Shown here piece after piece: positions 8,259 to 17,237 of a DNA stretch of 64,000 bases. The translations under genes were made by a program, and so were the position numbers. The first letter of the stretch is position 1. Every line of letters begins with the position of its first letter. The notes under the pieces are model-generated. The model did not search any database. It was not told the origin of the DNA and worked only from the letters and a program-made list of their open reading frames with translations. The DNA comes from Burkholderia sp. SRS-46 (GTDB lineage Bacteria > Pseudomonadota > Gammaproteobacteria > Burkholderiales > Burkholderiaceae), in contig NZ_PTXL01000007.1 in the NCBI RefSeq assembly GCF_004343775.1, positions 1 through 64,000 on the forward strand, in the 5' to 3' direction.

Positions 8259-8783
8259 CTATCGCGTCGTACGGATCGGCAGCGCCGTCGTCTCCTTGAA
8301 GCATTCGAGCGAAAAGCTCGTCTTCATGTCGATCACCGACGGATGGTGCAGCAGCTGATCCTGCACGAAGCGGGAGAAGTGCGCCATGTCCTCGACCTGC
8401 ACGCGCAGCAGGTAATCCATGTCGCCCGTCATTGCGTGGCACGCGACCACTTCCGGCCACGCCTGCACCGCCGCGCGGAACAGCTCCGCATGCGTCGCGC
8501 CGGCGCGTGCCGGCGTTTCGTCCGCGCGCGCCGGCGCGAGCCCGCCGCGTTTCTCGAGCCGCACGCTGACGTAAGCGAGCAGGTCGAGCCCGAGCTTCTG
8601 CGGATCCAGCAGCGCGACATAGCCGGTGATCACGCCGATCTCCTCGAGCCGCCGGATGCGCCGCAGGCACGGGCTCGGCGACAGGTTCACCCGTTCGGCG
8701 ATCTCCTGGTTCGACAGGCGCCCGTTCTCCTGAAGAATCGCGAGAATCCGCCGGTCGATGGCATCGAGTTCCACCTGCGCCAT
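8259..8783 (-). CDS. Lrp/AsnC-family transcriptional regulator, divergent from hpd
   Basis: A 174-residue feast/famine regulator. The HTH covers about residues 10-55 (DAIDRRILAILQENGRLSNQ onward, then LSPSPCLRRIRRLEE), and a RAM ligand-binding domain fills the C-terminal part (about 70-160, with the GDMDYLL motif). The ATG at 8783 gives the usual family start; six further residues upstream are unlikely. It is divergently transcribed from hpd with 254 bases between, so control of tyrosine or phenylalanine breakdown in response to an aromatic amino acid is a reasonable guess. Confidence 0.88.
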   Translation of the reverse strand: MAQVELDAIDRRILAILQENGRLSNQEIAERVNLSPSPCLRRIRRLEEIGVITGYVALLDPQKLGLDLLAYVSVRLEKRGGLAPARADETPARAGATHAELFRAAVQAWPEVVACHAMTGDMDYLLRVQVEDMAHFSRFVQDQLLHHPSVIDMKTSFSLECFKETTALPIRTTR

Positions 8784-8932
8784 GTTCTGCCTCCCATGCA
8801 TGGATTAGGGACCGGAAATTGCGCCATCGTAGCCACGCACGATCAAGTTCGCAAGTTTCCGCCCCCGCTCGCCCGCTACACTTTGTCGCACGCACTGATT
8901 CATGGCGCGCGTCGCGGCGCGCTTCGTCGTTG

Positions 8933-9024
8933 GCATGGGACCCGAGCAAGCGCCAAAGCGCCAACTCGGGTCGACCGCAAAGCATGGGACCCGAGCAAGC
9001 GCTGAAGCGCTAACTCGGGTCGAC
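8933..9024. repeat. Tandem near-identical 43-bp repeat with internal inverted arms
   Basis: Two 43-bp units, 8933-8975 and 8982-9024, are separated by 6 bases. They differ only at a few positions in the centre (CGCCAAAGCGCC versus CGCTGAAGCGCT). Each unit carries perfect inverted arms, ACCCGAG and CTCGGGT, about 18 bases apart with further GCGC pairing inside, so each can fold into a hairpin. The second unit ends 13 bases before the hpd start codon and so overlaps its leader and ribosome binding region (AAAGGAGA). Its role is unknown. Confidence 0.85.
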
Positions 9025-9037
9025 AAAGGAGACATAG

Positions 9038-10135
9038 ATGCAGATCCCCACCTGGGACAACCCCGTCGGCACCGACGGCTTCGAATTCATCGAATACACC
9101 GCGCCGGACCCGAAGGCGCTCGGCCAGCTGTTCGAGCGCATGGGCTTCACCGCGATCGCGCGCCATCGCCACAAGGACGTGACGGTCTACCGCCAGGGCG
9201 ACATCAACTTCATCATCAACGCCGAACCGGATTCGTTCGCACAGCGCTTCGCGCGCCTGCACGGCCCGTCGATCTGCGCGATCGCGTTCCGCGTGCAGGA
9301 TGCCGCGAAGGCCTACCAGCACGCGCTCGAACTCGGCGCGTGGGGCTTCGACAACAAGACCGGCCCGATGGAGCTGAACATCCCGGCGATCAAGGGCATC
9401 GGCGATTCGCTGATCTATTTCGTCGACCGCTGGCGCGGCAAGAACGGCGCGCAACCGGGCGCGATCGGCGACATCAGCATCTACGACGTCGACTTCGAGC
9501 CGATTCCCGGCGCGAACCCGAACCCGGTCGGCCACGGCCTCACCTACATCGACCATCTGACGCACAACGTGCATCGCGGCCGCATGCAGGAATGGGCGGA
9601 GTTCTACGAGCGCCTGTTCAACTTCCGCGAAGTGCGCTACTTCGACATCGAAGGCAAGGTGACCGGCGTGAAGTCGAAGGCGATGACGTCGCCGTGCGGC
9701 AAGATCCGCATCCCGATCAACGAGGAAGGCTCGGACACCGCCGGCCAGATCCAGGAATACCTCGACGCGTATCACGGCGAAGGCATCCAGCACATCGCGC
9801 TCGGCGCGAGCGACATCTACCAGGCGGTCGACGGCCTGCGCAGCAAGGAAGTGAAGCTGCTCGACACGATCGACACGTATTACGAACTGGTCGACCGCCG
9901 CGTGCCGAACCACGGCGAATCGCTGGACGAGCTGAAGAAGCGCAAGATCCTGATCGACGGCGCGCGCGACGACCTGCTGCTGCAGATCTTCACCGAGAAC
10001 CAGATCGGGCCGATCTTCTTCGAGATCATCCAGCGCAAGGGCAACCAGGGCTTCGGCGAAGGCAATTTCAAGGCGCTGTTCGAATCGATCGAGCTCGACC
10101 AGATCCGCCGCGGCGTCGTCCAGGACAAGGCCTGA
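9038..10135 (+). CDS. hpd: 4-hydroxyphenylpyruvate dioxygenase
   Basis: A 365-residue vicinal-oxygen-chelate dioxygenase that converts 4-hydroxyphenylpyruvate to homogentisate in tyrosine catabolism. Two VOC modules are present (about residues 10-145 and 165-330). The 2-His-1-carboxylate iron ligands are visible: His173 in IDHLTH, His252 in QHIAL and Glu329 in FFEII. The C-terminal GNQGFGEGNFKALFESIE helix, which closes over the active site, is intact. An AAGGAG ribosome binding site precedes the ATG. The gene is monocistronic, ended by the hairpin at 10191. The 43-bp repeats and the divergent Lrp gene upstream are the obvious regulatory candidates. Confidence 0.97.
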   Translation: MQIPTWDNPVGTDGFEFIEYTAPDPKALGQLFERMGFTAIARHRHKDVTVYRQGDINFIINAEPDSFAQRFARLHGPSICAIAFRVQDAAKAYQHALELGAWGFDNKTGPMELNIPAIKGIGDSLIYFVDRWRGKNGAQPGAIGDISIYDVDFEPIPGANPNPVGHGLTYIDHLTHNVHRGRMQEWAEFYERLFNFREVRYFDIEGKVTGVKSKAMTSPCGKIRIPINEEGSDTAGQIQEYLDAYHGEGIQHIALGASDIYQAVDGLRSKEVKLLDTIDTYYELVDRRVPNHGESLDELKKRKILIDGARDDLLLQIFTENQIGPIFFEIIQRKGNQGFGEGNFKALFESIELDQIRRGVVQDKA

Positions 10136-10185
10136 CGCACGCGGCAACGGACACCCCGCGACAGCGGGCGTCCGCCGGCGCAAAA

Positions 10186-10221
10186 AGAAAGGGCGGGAAT
10201 CTCAAGATTCCCGCCCTTTTT
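10186..10221. terminator. Bidirectional terminator between hpd and a small gene
   Basis: A perfect 12-bp stem (GGGCGGGAATCT / AGATTCCCGCCC) with a 2-base loop at 10191-10216, flanked by A-rich sequence on the left and TTTTT on the right. It sits between the convergent hpd and the small minus-strand gene ending at 10259. Confidence 0.85.
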
Positions 10222-10258
10222 GTATCATCGACGCGGCCGGCACGGCCGCGCGACCGGA

Positions 10259-10450
10259 TCAACGCACGTTCGCCTTCGGCGCGGCCAGGCGCAGGCCCGA
10301 CGGCTGCGCGGCGTCCTGCGCCGGCGCGATCTGGCGCATCTGCGCGCCGGCCGCCGCGAGTGCGCTCGCGCCGCGCGCGTGCACCGGGCCGGTCATCGCG
10401 AAGAACGCGGCGGACACGATCAGAAAACTCTGGATATGACGTGTATTCAT
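10259..10450 (-). CDS. Small exported protein, unknown
   Basis: A 63-residue protein starting MNTRHIQSFLIVSAAFF, with a hydrophobic core and a likely signal-peptidase site after VHA (about residue 25). A strong ribosome binding site (AGGAGG) lies six bases before the ATG, which argues that it is real. The mature part would be about 38 residues, Ala/Gln-rich, without cysteines. I do not recognise a family. The gene is convergent with hpd and divergent from the oxidoreductase gene at 10768. Similar short exported peptides are common and poorly described in Burkholderia. Confidence 0.6.
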   Translation of the reverse strand: MNTRHIQSFLIVSAAFFAMTGPVHARGASALAAAGAQMRQIAPAQDAAQPSGLRLAAPKANVR

Positions 10451-10767
10451 TGCACCTCCTGTTGAACTGCCGGCGCCTCCCCGCGCGCGTCGACACGACG
10501 ACAGGAACGGGCACCTCCGGCAGGCCGACAAGATTAACGTCAAACGGCCGGGGATTGCGGCAGCCTTACATGCTTTTACATGATGTAACGCGTCATTCCT
10601 GCTCATGAGCGCCCCCCGAGCGGCAATTTTGACGACAGGCGACGGGTTTATCCCAGTGCTACGATCGCTGAAAACCGGCCAATATGCCGGCCACTGCCAA
10701 CGCGTCCACAAGACGCCGAAGCACGCGAAGTTTTGGCGATCCCAAACTGGGTGGAGGAGACTCATCC

Positions 10768-13700
10768 ATGAATGCCCCGCTAGACGCAGGCCAACGCGCG
10801 TCCCTTGAAGCCGCGCTGACGTCCGTCACGCTTGACGACAAATACACGCTCGAACGCGGCCGCGCATACATGAGCGGCATCCAGGCCCTCGTGCGCCTGC
10901 CGATGCTCCAGCAGGAGCGCGACCGTGCCGCCGGCCTCAACACGGCCGGCTTCATCTCCGGTTATCGCGGCTCGCCGCTCGGCGGCCTCGACCAGTCGCT
11001 GTGGAAGGCCAAGAAGCACCTGTCCGCCCACCAGATCGTCTTCCAGCCCGGCCTCAACGAAGACCTCGCCGCCACCGCCGTGTGGGGCTCGCAGCAGGTG
11101 AACCTGTTCCCCGGCGCGAAGCACGACGGCGTGTTCGGCATGTGGTACGGCAAGGGCCCCGGCGTCGACCGCACCGGCGACGTGTTCAAGCACGCGAACT
11201 CGGCCGGCTCGTCGCAGCACGGCGGCGTGCTCGTGCTCGCCGGCGACGACCACGCCGCGAAATCGTCGACGCTCGCGCACCAGTCCGAACACATCTTCAA
11301 GGCCTGCGGCCTGCCGGTGCTGTTCCCGTCCAACGTGCAGGAATATCTCGACTTCGGCCTGCACGGCTGGGCGATGAGCCGCTATTCGGGCCTGTGGGTC
11401 GCGCTGAAGTGCGTGACCGACGTCGTCGAATCGTCGGCGTCGGTCGACATCGACCCGCATCGCACCGAAATCGTGCTGCCGTCGGACTTCATCATGCCGG
11501 ACGGCGGCCTGAACATCCGCTGGCCCGACCCGCCGCTCGTGCAGGAAGCGCGCCTGCTCGACTACAAGTGGTACGCGGCGCTCGCGTACGTGCGCGCGAA
11601 CAAGCTCGACCGCATCGAGATCGATTCGCCGCATGCGCGCTTCGGCATCATGACCGGCGGCAAGGCCTACCTCGACGTGCGCCAGGCGCTGACCGACCTC
11701 GGCCTCGACGACGAGACCTGCGCGCGCATCGGCATTCGCCTCTACAAGGTCGGCTGCGTGTGGCCGCTCGAGGCGCAGGGCGCGCAGGCGTTCGCGCGCG
11801 GCCTCGACGAGATTCTCGTGGTCGAGGAAAAGCGCCAGATCCTCGAATACGCGATCAAGGAAGAGCTGTACAACTGGCCGGACACGCAGCGCCCGCGCGT
11901 GTATGGCAAGTTCGACGAGAAGGACGGCGCCGGCGGCGAATGGTCGGTGCCGATGGGCAACTGGCTGCTGCCCGCGCACTACGAGCTGTCGCCCGCGATC
12001 ATCGCGAAGGCGATCGCGACGCGCCTCGAGAAATTCGAGCTGCCGTCCGACGTACGCGCGCGCATCGCCGCGCGGCTCGCCGTGATCGACGCGAAGGAAA
12101 CGGCGCTCGCGAAGCCGCACGTGACGACCGAGCGCAAGCCGTGGTTCTGCTCCGGCTGCCCGCACAACACGTCGACCAACGTGCCGGACGGCTCGCGCGC
12201 GATCGCGGGGATCGGCTGCCACTACATGACCGTGTGGATGGACCGCAGCACCAGCACCTTCAGCCAGATGGGCGGCGAAGGCGTGCCGTGGATCGGCCAG
12301 GCGCCGTTCACCGACGAGAAGCACGTGTTCGCGAACCTCGGCGACGGCACCTACTTCCATTCGGGCCTGCTCGCGGTGCGCGCGGCGATCTCGTCGAAGG
12401 CGAACATCACCTACAAGATCCTCTACAACGACGCGGTCGCGATGACGGGCGGCCAGCCGGTCGACGGCGTGCTGACGGTGCCGCAGATCACGCACCAGCT
12501 CGCGTCGGAAGGCGCGAAGAAGATCGTGATCGTCACCGACGAGCCGGAGAAGTACGACAGCCAGAAGGCGCTGCTCGCGCCGGACGTCACGATCCATCAC
12601 CGCGACCAGCTCGACGACGTGCAGCGCGCGCTGCGCGAGATCGAGGGCACGACGATCCTGATCTACGACCAGACCTGCGCGACCGAGAAGCGCCGCCGCC
12701 GCAAGCGCGGCACGTTCCCGGACCCGGCGAAGCGCGTCGTGATCAACGACGCGGTGTGCGAAGGCTGCGGCGATTGCTCGGTGAAGTCGAACTGCCTGTC
12801 GGTCGAGCCGCTGGAAACCGATTTCGGCACGAAACGCCAGATCAACCAGTCGTCCTGCAACAAGGACTTCTCGTGCGTAAAGGGCTTCTGCCCGAGCTTC
12901 GTCACGGTCGAGGGCGGCCAGCTCAAGAAGCCGAAGGCCGTGTCGGTCGACGGCAGCACGCTCCCGCCGATCCCCGAACCGGCGCTGGCGGAGATCGACC
13001 GCGCGTACGGCGTGCTGATCACGGGCGTCGGCGGCACCGGCGTCGTGACGATCGGCGCGCTGCTCGGGATGGCCGCGCACCTGGAAAACAAGGGCGTGAC
13101 CGTGCTCGACGTCACCGGCCTCGCGCAGAAGGGCGGCGCCGTGATGAGCCACGTGCAGATCTCGCACGCGCCGACCGACATCCACGCGACGCGGATCGCG
13201 ATGGGCGAAGCCGACCTCGTGATCGGCTGCGACGCGCTCGTCACGGCCGGCGACGAATGCACGTCGCGGGTGCGGCACAACGCGACGCGCGTGGTCGTGA
13301 ACAGCGCGCAGACGCCGACCGCCGATTTCATCAAGAATCCGAACTGGTCGTTCCCGGGCCTGTCGGCCGAGCAGGACATCCGCGCGGCCGCGGGCGACGC
13401 GGTCGATCTGGTCGACGCAAACCGCTTCGCGGTCGCGCTGCTCGGCGACGCGATCTACACGAATCCGTTCGTGCTCGGCTACGCGTGGCAGAAAGGCTGG
13501 CTGCCGCTCACGCTCGCGTCGCTCGAACGCGCGATCGAGCTGAACGCCGTGCAGGTCGACAAGAACCGCGCGGCATTCGACTGGGGCCGCCGCGCCGCGC
13601 ACGACCCCGCGAGCGTGCTGCAGGCCGCGGCCGGCGACGCGCATGGCGCGCAGGCCGGCGCGACGGTGATCACGCTGCATACGAAAAAGTCCGTCGACGC

Positions 13701-14361
13701 ATTGATCGCGAAGCGGGTGGAATTCCTCACCGCGTACCAGAACGCGGCCTACGCGAGCCGCTACGCGGCGTTCGTCGACAAGGTACGCGCCGCCGAGCGC
13801 GCGCTGGCCGACGGCGACGCCGCGCAGGAGCCGCTGACCGAGGCGGTCGCGCGCAGCCTGTTCAAGCTGATGGCGTACAAGGACGAATACGAGGTCGCGC
13901 GGCTGCAGTCGGATCCGGCGTTCCTCGCGCGCCTGTCCGCGCAGTTCGAAGGCGACTGGAAGCTGAAATTCCACCTCGCGCCGCCGCTGTTCGCGAAGAA
14001 GGACGCGCACGGCCATCTGGTGAAGCGGGCGTACGGCCCGTGGATGATGTCCGCGTTCCGGATGCTCGCGAAGCTGAAGTTCCTGCGCGGCACCGGCCTC
14101 GATCCGTTCGGCCGCACCGGGGAGCGCCGCACCGAGCGCGCGCTGATCGGCGAGTACGAGGCGCTGGTCGGCGAAGTGCTCGGCACGCTGAACGCGGCTA
14201 ACCTCCCGCTCGCGCTCGAGCTGGCGGCGCTGCCGGACGGCATCCGCGGCTACGGCCACGTGAAGGAGAACAACCTGCGCGCGGTGCGCCTGAAGTGGAG
14301 CACGCTGCTCGCGCAGTGGCGCTCGCCGGCGGGCAGCCAGTCGCACCAGCAGGTCGCGTAA
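10768..14361 (+). CDS. Fused indolepyruvate:ferredoxin (aryl-2-oxoacid) oxidoreductase
   Basis: A 1197-residue protein carrying on one chain the parts that in archaea are IorA and IorB. In order: a pyrimidine-binding transketolase-like region, the TPP-binding region (GDGTYFHSG to AMTGGQP, about 526-565), a ferredoxin-like cysteine cluster starting CEGCGDCS near residue 664 with further cysteines to about 705, and a gamma-type domain starting at about 748 with GVGGTGVVT and AQKGGAVMSHV. The family oxidatively decarboxylates indolepyruvate, phenylpyruvate or related 2-oxoacids to the acyl-CoA with reduction of ferredoxin. The ATG at 10768 follows GGAGGAGA; an upstream in-frame ATG has no such site. 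With hpd and paa nearby, conversion of phenylpyruvate to phenylacetyl-CoA is an attractive role, but substrate is not shown by sequence. Confidence 0.9.
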   Translation: MNAPLDAGQRASLEAALTSVTLDDKYTLERGRAYMSGIQALVRLPMLQQERDRAAGLNTAGFISGYRGSPLGGLDQSLWKAKKHLSAHQIVFQPGLNEDLAATAVWGSQQVNLFPGAKHDGVFGMWYGKGPGVDRTGDVFKHANSAGSSQHGGVLVLAGDDHAAKSSTLAHQSEHIFKACGLPVLFPSNVQEYLDFGLHGWAMSRYSGLWVALKCVTDVVESSASVDIDPHRTEIVLPSDFIMPDGGLNIRWPDPPLVQEARLLDYKWYAALAYVRANKLDRIEIDSPHARFGIMTGGKAYLDVRQALTDLGLDDETCARIGIRLYKVGCVWPLEAQGAQAFARGLDEILVVEEKRQILEYAIKEELYNWPDTQRPRVYGKFDEKDGAGGEWSVPMGNWLLPAHYELSPAIIAKAIATRLEKFELPSDVRARIAARLAVIDAKETALAKPHVTTERKPWFCSGCPHNTSTNVPDGSRAIAGIGCHYMTVWMDRSTSTFSQMGGEGVPWIGQAPFTDEKHVFANLGDGTYFHSGLLAVRAAISSKANITYKILYNDAVAMTGGQPVDGVLTVPQITHQLASEGAKKIVIVTDEPEKYDSQKALLAPDVTIHHRDQLDDVQRALREIEGTTILIYDQTCATEKRRRRKRGTFPDPAKRVVINDAVCEGCGDCSVKSNCLSVEPLETDFGTKRQINQSSCNKDFSCVKGFCPSFVTVEGGQLKKPKAVSVDGSTLPPIPEPALAEIDRAYGVLITGVGGTGVVTIGALLGMAAHLENKGVTVLDVTGLAQKGGAVMSHVQISHAPTDIHATRIAMGEADLVIGCDALVTAGDECTSRVRHNATRVVVNSAQTPTADFIKNPNWSFPGLSAEQDIRAAAGDAVDLVDANRFAVALLGDAIYTNPFVLGYAWQKGWLPLTLASLERAIELNAVQVDKNRAAFDWGRRAAHDPASVLQAAAGDAHGAQAGATVITLHTKKSVDALIAKRVEFLTAYQNAAYASRYAAFVDKVRAAERALADGDAAQEPLTEAVARSLFKLMAYKDEYEVARLQSDPAFLARLSAQFEGDWKLKFHLAPPLFAKKDAHGHLVKRAYGPWMMSAFRMLAKLKFLRGTGLDPFGRTGERRTERALIGEYEALVGEVLGTLNAANLPLALELAALPDGIRGYGHVKENNLRAVRLKWSTLLAQWRSPAGSQSHQQVA

Positions 14362-14425
14362 AGGCCGGCGGCGGGCGTTCGAGGTTCGGATGCCCGCTCG
14401 CTCCGGCAGCGGTTCACTTCACGAT

Positions 14426-14465
14426 AAAAAAACGCCACGGAACCTCGGTTCCGTGGCGTTTTTCT
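14426..14465. terminator. Bidirectional terminator between convergent genes
   Basis: A perfect 14-bp stem (AACGCCACGGAACC / GGTTCCGTGGCGTT, 14431-14460) with a 2-base loop, an A-run on the left and a T-run on the right. It can end both the oxidoreductase transcript and the minus-strand maeB transcript. Confidence 0.92.
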
Positions 14466-14506
14466 TGATGCCGCGCGCGAGGCACGGCGCGAACGCGCGT
14501 GCGAAT

Positions 14507-16777
14507 TTACTTCGTGTTGACGTTCGCCGCGGCCACCGCCGTCATGTTGATGATCCGGCGCACGGTCGCGGCCGGCGTCAGGATGTGGACCGGCTTCGCC
14601 GCGCCGAGCAGGAACGGGCCGACCGTCACGCCTTCGCCGCCGACCATCTTCAGCAGGTTGTACGCGATGTTCGCCGCTTCCACGTTCGGCATGATCAGCA
14701 GGTTCGCTTCACCCGTCAGCGTCGTGCCCGGGAACGCGGCCTTGCGGATCGCTTCGGACAGCGCCGCGTCGCCGTGCATCTCGCCGTCGACTTCCAGGTG
14801 CGGCGCGCGCGCGACGATCTGCTTGCGCGCTTCGCCCATCCGGCGCGACGTCGACGACGGCGCGCTGCCGAAGTTCGAGTTCGACAGCAGCGCGGCCTTC
14901 GGCGTGATGCCGAAGCGCTCGATCTCGGCCGCGGCCTGGATCGTCATGTCGGCGAGCTGTTCGGCGCTCGGCACCTCGTTCACGTAGGTATCGCACAGGA
15001 ACAGGTTGCGGCCCGGCAGCATCAGCAGGTTCATCGCCGCGAAGTGCTCGGCGCCCTTCGCGCGGCCCAGCACCTGCTCGATGAACTTCAGGTGGCTGTG
15101 GTACGTGTCGATCATCCCGCAGATCATGCCGTCCGCGTCGCCGAGGTGCACGAGCATCGCGCCGATCAGCGTGTTGAACTTGCGCAGCGCGGCCTTCGCG
15201 ACTTCCGGCGTCACGCCGTCACGCGCGCCGATCTCGTGGTATGCCTGCCAGTAGCGGTGATAACGGGTGTCGTCTTCCGGATTGACGATCTCGAAATCGA
15301 CGCCGGCCTTCAGCTTCGAGCCGATCTTCTGCAGGCGCATCTCGACGACCGACGGGCGGCCGACGATGACCGGCTTCGCGATCTTTTCCTGCAGCACGAA
15401 CTGCGCGGCGCGCAGCACGCGCTCGTCCTCGCCCTCGGCGAACACGATACGGGCCTGCTGCTTCTTCGCGGTCGCGAACACCGGGCGCATCACCATGCCG
15501 GTGCGGTAGACCGTCGCACCGAGCTGCTCGCGGTAGGCATCCATGTCCTGGATCGGACGGGTCGCGACGCCCGAATCCATCGCGGCCTGCGCGACGGCCG
15601 GCGCGATCTTGATGATCAGGCGCGGGTCGAACGGCTTCGGGATCAGGTATTCCGGGCCGAACTCGAGCGAATGGCCTTCATACGCCTTCGCGACTTCCTC
15701 GCTCTGGTCGGTTTCCTCGGCCAGCTCGGCGATCGCGCGCACGCACGCGAGCTTCATTTCTTCCGTGATCGTCGTCGCGCCGACGTCGAGCGCGCCGCGG
15801 AAGATGAACGGGAAGCACAGCACGTTGTTGACCTGGTTCGGGTAGTCCGAACGGCCGGTCGCGACGATCGCATCCGGACGCACGGCCTTCGCGTCTTCCG
15901 GGCGGATTTCCGGTTCCGGGTTCGCGAGCGCCAGGATCAGCGGCCGGTCGCCCATCGTCTTGACCATGTCCTGCTTCAGCACGCCCGCGCTCGAGCAGCC
16001 GAGGAACACGTCTGCGCCGACGATCGCATCGGCGAGCGTGCGCGCGTCGGTGGTGGCCGCATAGCGCTGCTTCGACGGATCGAGATTGCCGCGCCCTTCG
16101 TAGATCACGCCCTTCGAATCGGCGACGAGGACGTTCGACTTCGACAGGCCGAGATTCACCAGCAGGTCCAGACACGCGATCGCCGCGGCGCCCGCGCCCG
16201 AGCAGACGAGCTTCACTTCGTCCAGCTTCTTGCCGACCACCTTCAGGCCGTTCAGGATCGCGGCCGACGCGATGATCGCGGTGCCGTGCTGGTCGTCGTG
16301 GAAGACCGGGATCTTCATGCGCTCACGCAACTTCTGCTCGATGTAGAAGCACTCCGGCGCCTTGATGTCCTCGAGGTTGATGCCGCCGAGCGTCGGCTCG
16401 AGCATCGCGATCGCGTCGACCAGCTTGTCCGGATCGGATTCCGACAGCTCGATGTCGAACACGTCGATGCCCGCGAACTTCTTGAACAGGCAGCCCTTGC
16501 CCTCCATCACCGGCTTCGCGGCGAGCGGGCCGATGTTGCCGAGGCCGAGCACCGCGGTGCCGTTCGTCACGACGCCGACGAGGTTGCCGCGCGACGTGTA
16601 CTTCTGCGCGTCGAGCGGATCGGCGTGGATCGCCTCGCACGCGGCGGCGACGCCCGGCGAATACGCGAGCGACAGATCGAGCTGGTTCGACAGCGGCTTG
16701 GTTGGCGTGACCGAAATCTTGCCGGGTTTCGGGTTCTGGTGATAAGCGAGAGCGGCCTGCTTCAGTTGTTCGTCCAT
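14507..16777 (-). CDS. maeB: NADP-dependent malic enzyme with phosphotransacetylase-like domain
   Basis: A 756-residue MaeB-type enzyme that decarboxylates malate to pyruvate and makes NADPH. The malic-enzyme catalytic part is N-terminal (SRGNLVGVVTNGTAVLGLGN near residue 60), the NAD(P)-binding domain follows (CSGAGAAAIACLDLL near 190), and the C-terminal half (about 430-750) is the phosphate acetyl/butyryl-transferase-like domain that in this class regulates activity and is not known to transfer acetyl groups. Length and order match the E. coli MaeB class. It is monocistronic, with a terminator at 14426-14465 and a long upstream region carrying inverted 9-bp repeats. Confidence 0.96.
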   Translation of the reverse strand: MDEQLKQAALAYHQNPKPGKISVTPTKPLSNQLDLSLAYSPGVAAACEAIHADPLDAQKYTSRGNLVGVVTNGTAVLGLGNIGPLAAKPVMEGKGCLFKKFAGIDVFDIELSESDPDKLVDAIAMLEPTLGGINLEDIKAPECFYIEQKLRERMKIPVFHDDQHGTAIIASAAILNGLKVVGKKLDEVKLVCSGAGAAAIACLDLLVNLGLSKSNVLVADSKGVIYEGRGNLDPSKQRYAATTDARTLADAIVGADVFLGCSSAGVLKQDMVKTMGDRPLILALANPEPEIRPEDAKAVRPDAIVATGRSDYPNQVNNVLCFPFIFRGALDVGATTITEEMKLACVRAIAELAEETDQSEEVAKAYEGHSLEFGPEYLIPKPFDPRLIIKIAPAVAQAAMDSGVATRPIQDMDAYREQLGATVYRTGMVMRPVFATAKKQQARIVFAEGEDERVLRAAQFVLQEKIAKPVIVGRPSVVEMRLQKIGSKLKAGVDFEIVNPEDDTRYHRYWQAYHEIGARDGVTPEVAKAALRKFNTLIGAMLVHLGDADGMICGMIDTYHSHLKFIEQVLGRAKGAEHFAAMNLLMLPGRNLFLCDTYVNEVPSAEQLADMTIQAAAEIERFGITPKAALLSNSNFGSAPSSTSRRMGEARKQIVARAPHLEVDGEMHGDAALSEAIRKAAFPGTTLTGEANLLIMPNVEAANIAYNLLKMVGGEGVTVGPFLLGAAKPVHILTPAATVRRIINMTAVAAANVNTK

Positions 16778-17237
16778 GATTGACCTGCGAGAGACTTGCG
16801 AAATATTGACTGTTCAGTACACAGCACCTGGAGCCGCGTGTGCATGGATCGAGGGGGTAGTCGACTGCGACGGCCGCGACGCGCCGGGTTGGCACGCCAT
16901 CGAACCTTGGCGGGTGGCAAGAGGAAAGTACAAAGTACTGAACGATTTCTAACGGGCTGCCTAGTGTACACCCCGCGCATGATCAACGTTGCTGCGACGC
17001 CGCATCGCGGGTATCGGCGCGGCCATCGATCGCGCCCCGTTTGTTTCACCGGTGGCGCGCGGCGCGGCGAACGCGTGCGGCGGCCGTCGAAAACCGGCCC
17101 GAATCGGGTAAAATAGCGGGCTACGCGCGCAGCAATGCGATCGGCCCTCCGGTCGCGCCCCGGCCCACGCGGGCGGGCTCACCTTGCTGCGCCACCGGGC
17201 CCGCGCCCGCTCCTCGCTCACCATCCAAGGAATGCCC
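16778..17237. other. Regulatory region between divergent maeB and pyrE
   Basis: A 460-base gap without a convincing gene. It holds two copies of a 9-bp motif in inverted orientation, GTTCAGTAC at 16812-16820 and GTACTGAAC at 16935-16943, about 114 bases apart, and an 8-bp palindrome GTGTACAC at 16964-16971. On the minus strand TTAGAA-16 bases-TACTTT could be a weak maeB promoter overlapping the second motif. On the plus strand TAAAAT (17109-17114) is a good -10 for pyrE without a clear -35. Confidence 0.5.

Noticed and set aside
8900..10183. Long minus-strand open frame opposite hpd.
   Set aside because: Shadow of hpd with unnatural Arg/Val/Asp-rich composition and no recognisable family; the 43-bp repeat lies at one end and gives it a false look of a start.
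10780..14346. A very long minus-strand open frame (about 1190 codons) opposite the oxidoreductase gene.
   Set aside because: It lies exactly antisense to a well-supported gene, is rich in Arg, Ala and Asp/His repeats typical of a GC-rich shadow frame, and shows no domain.
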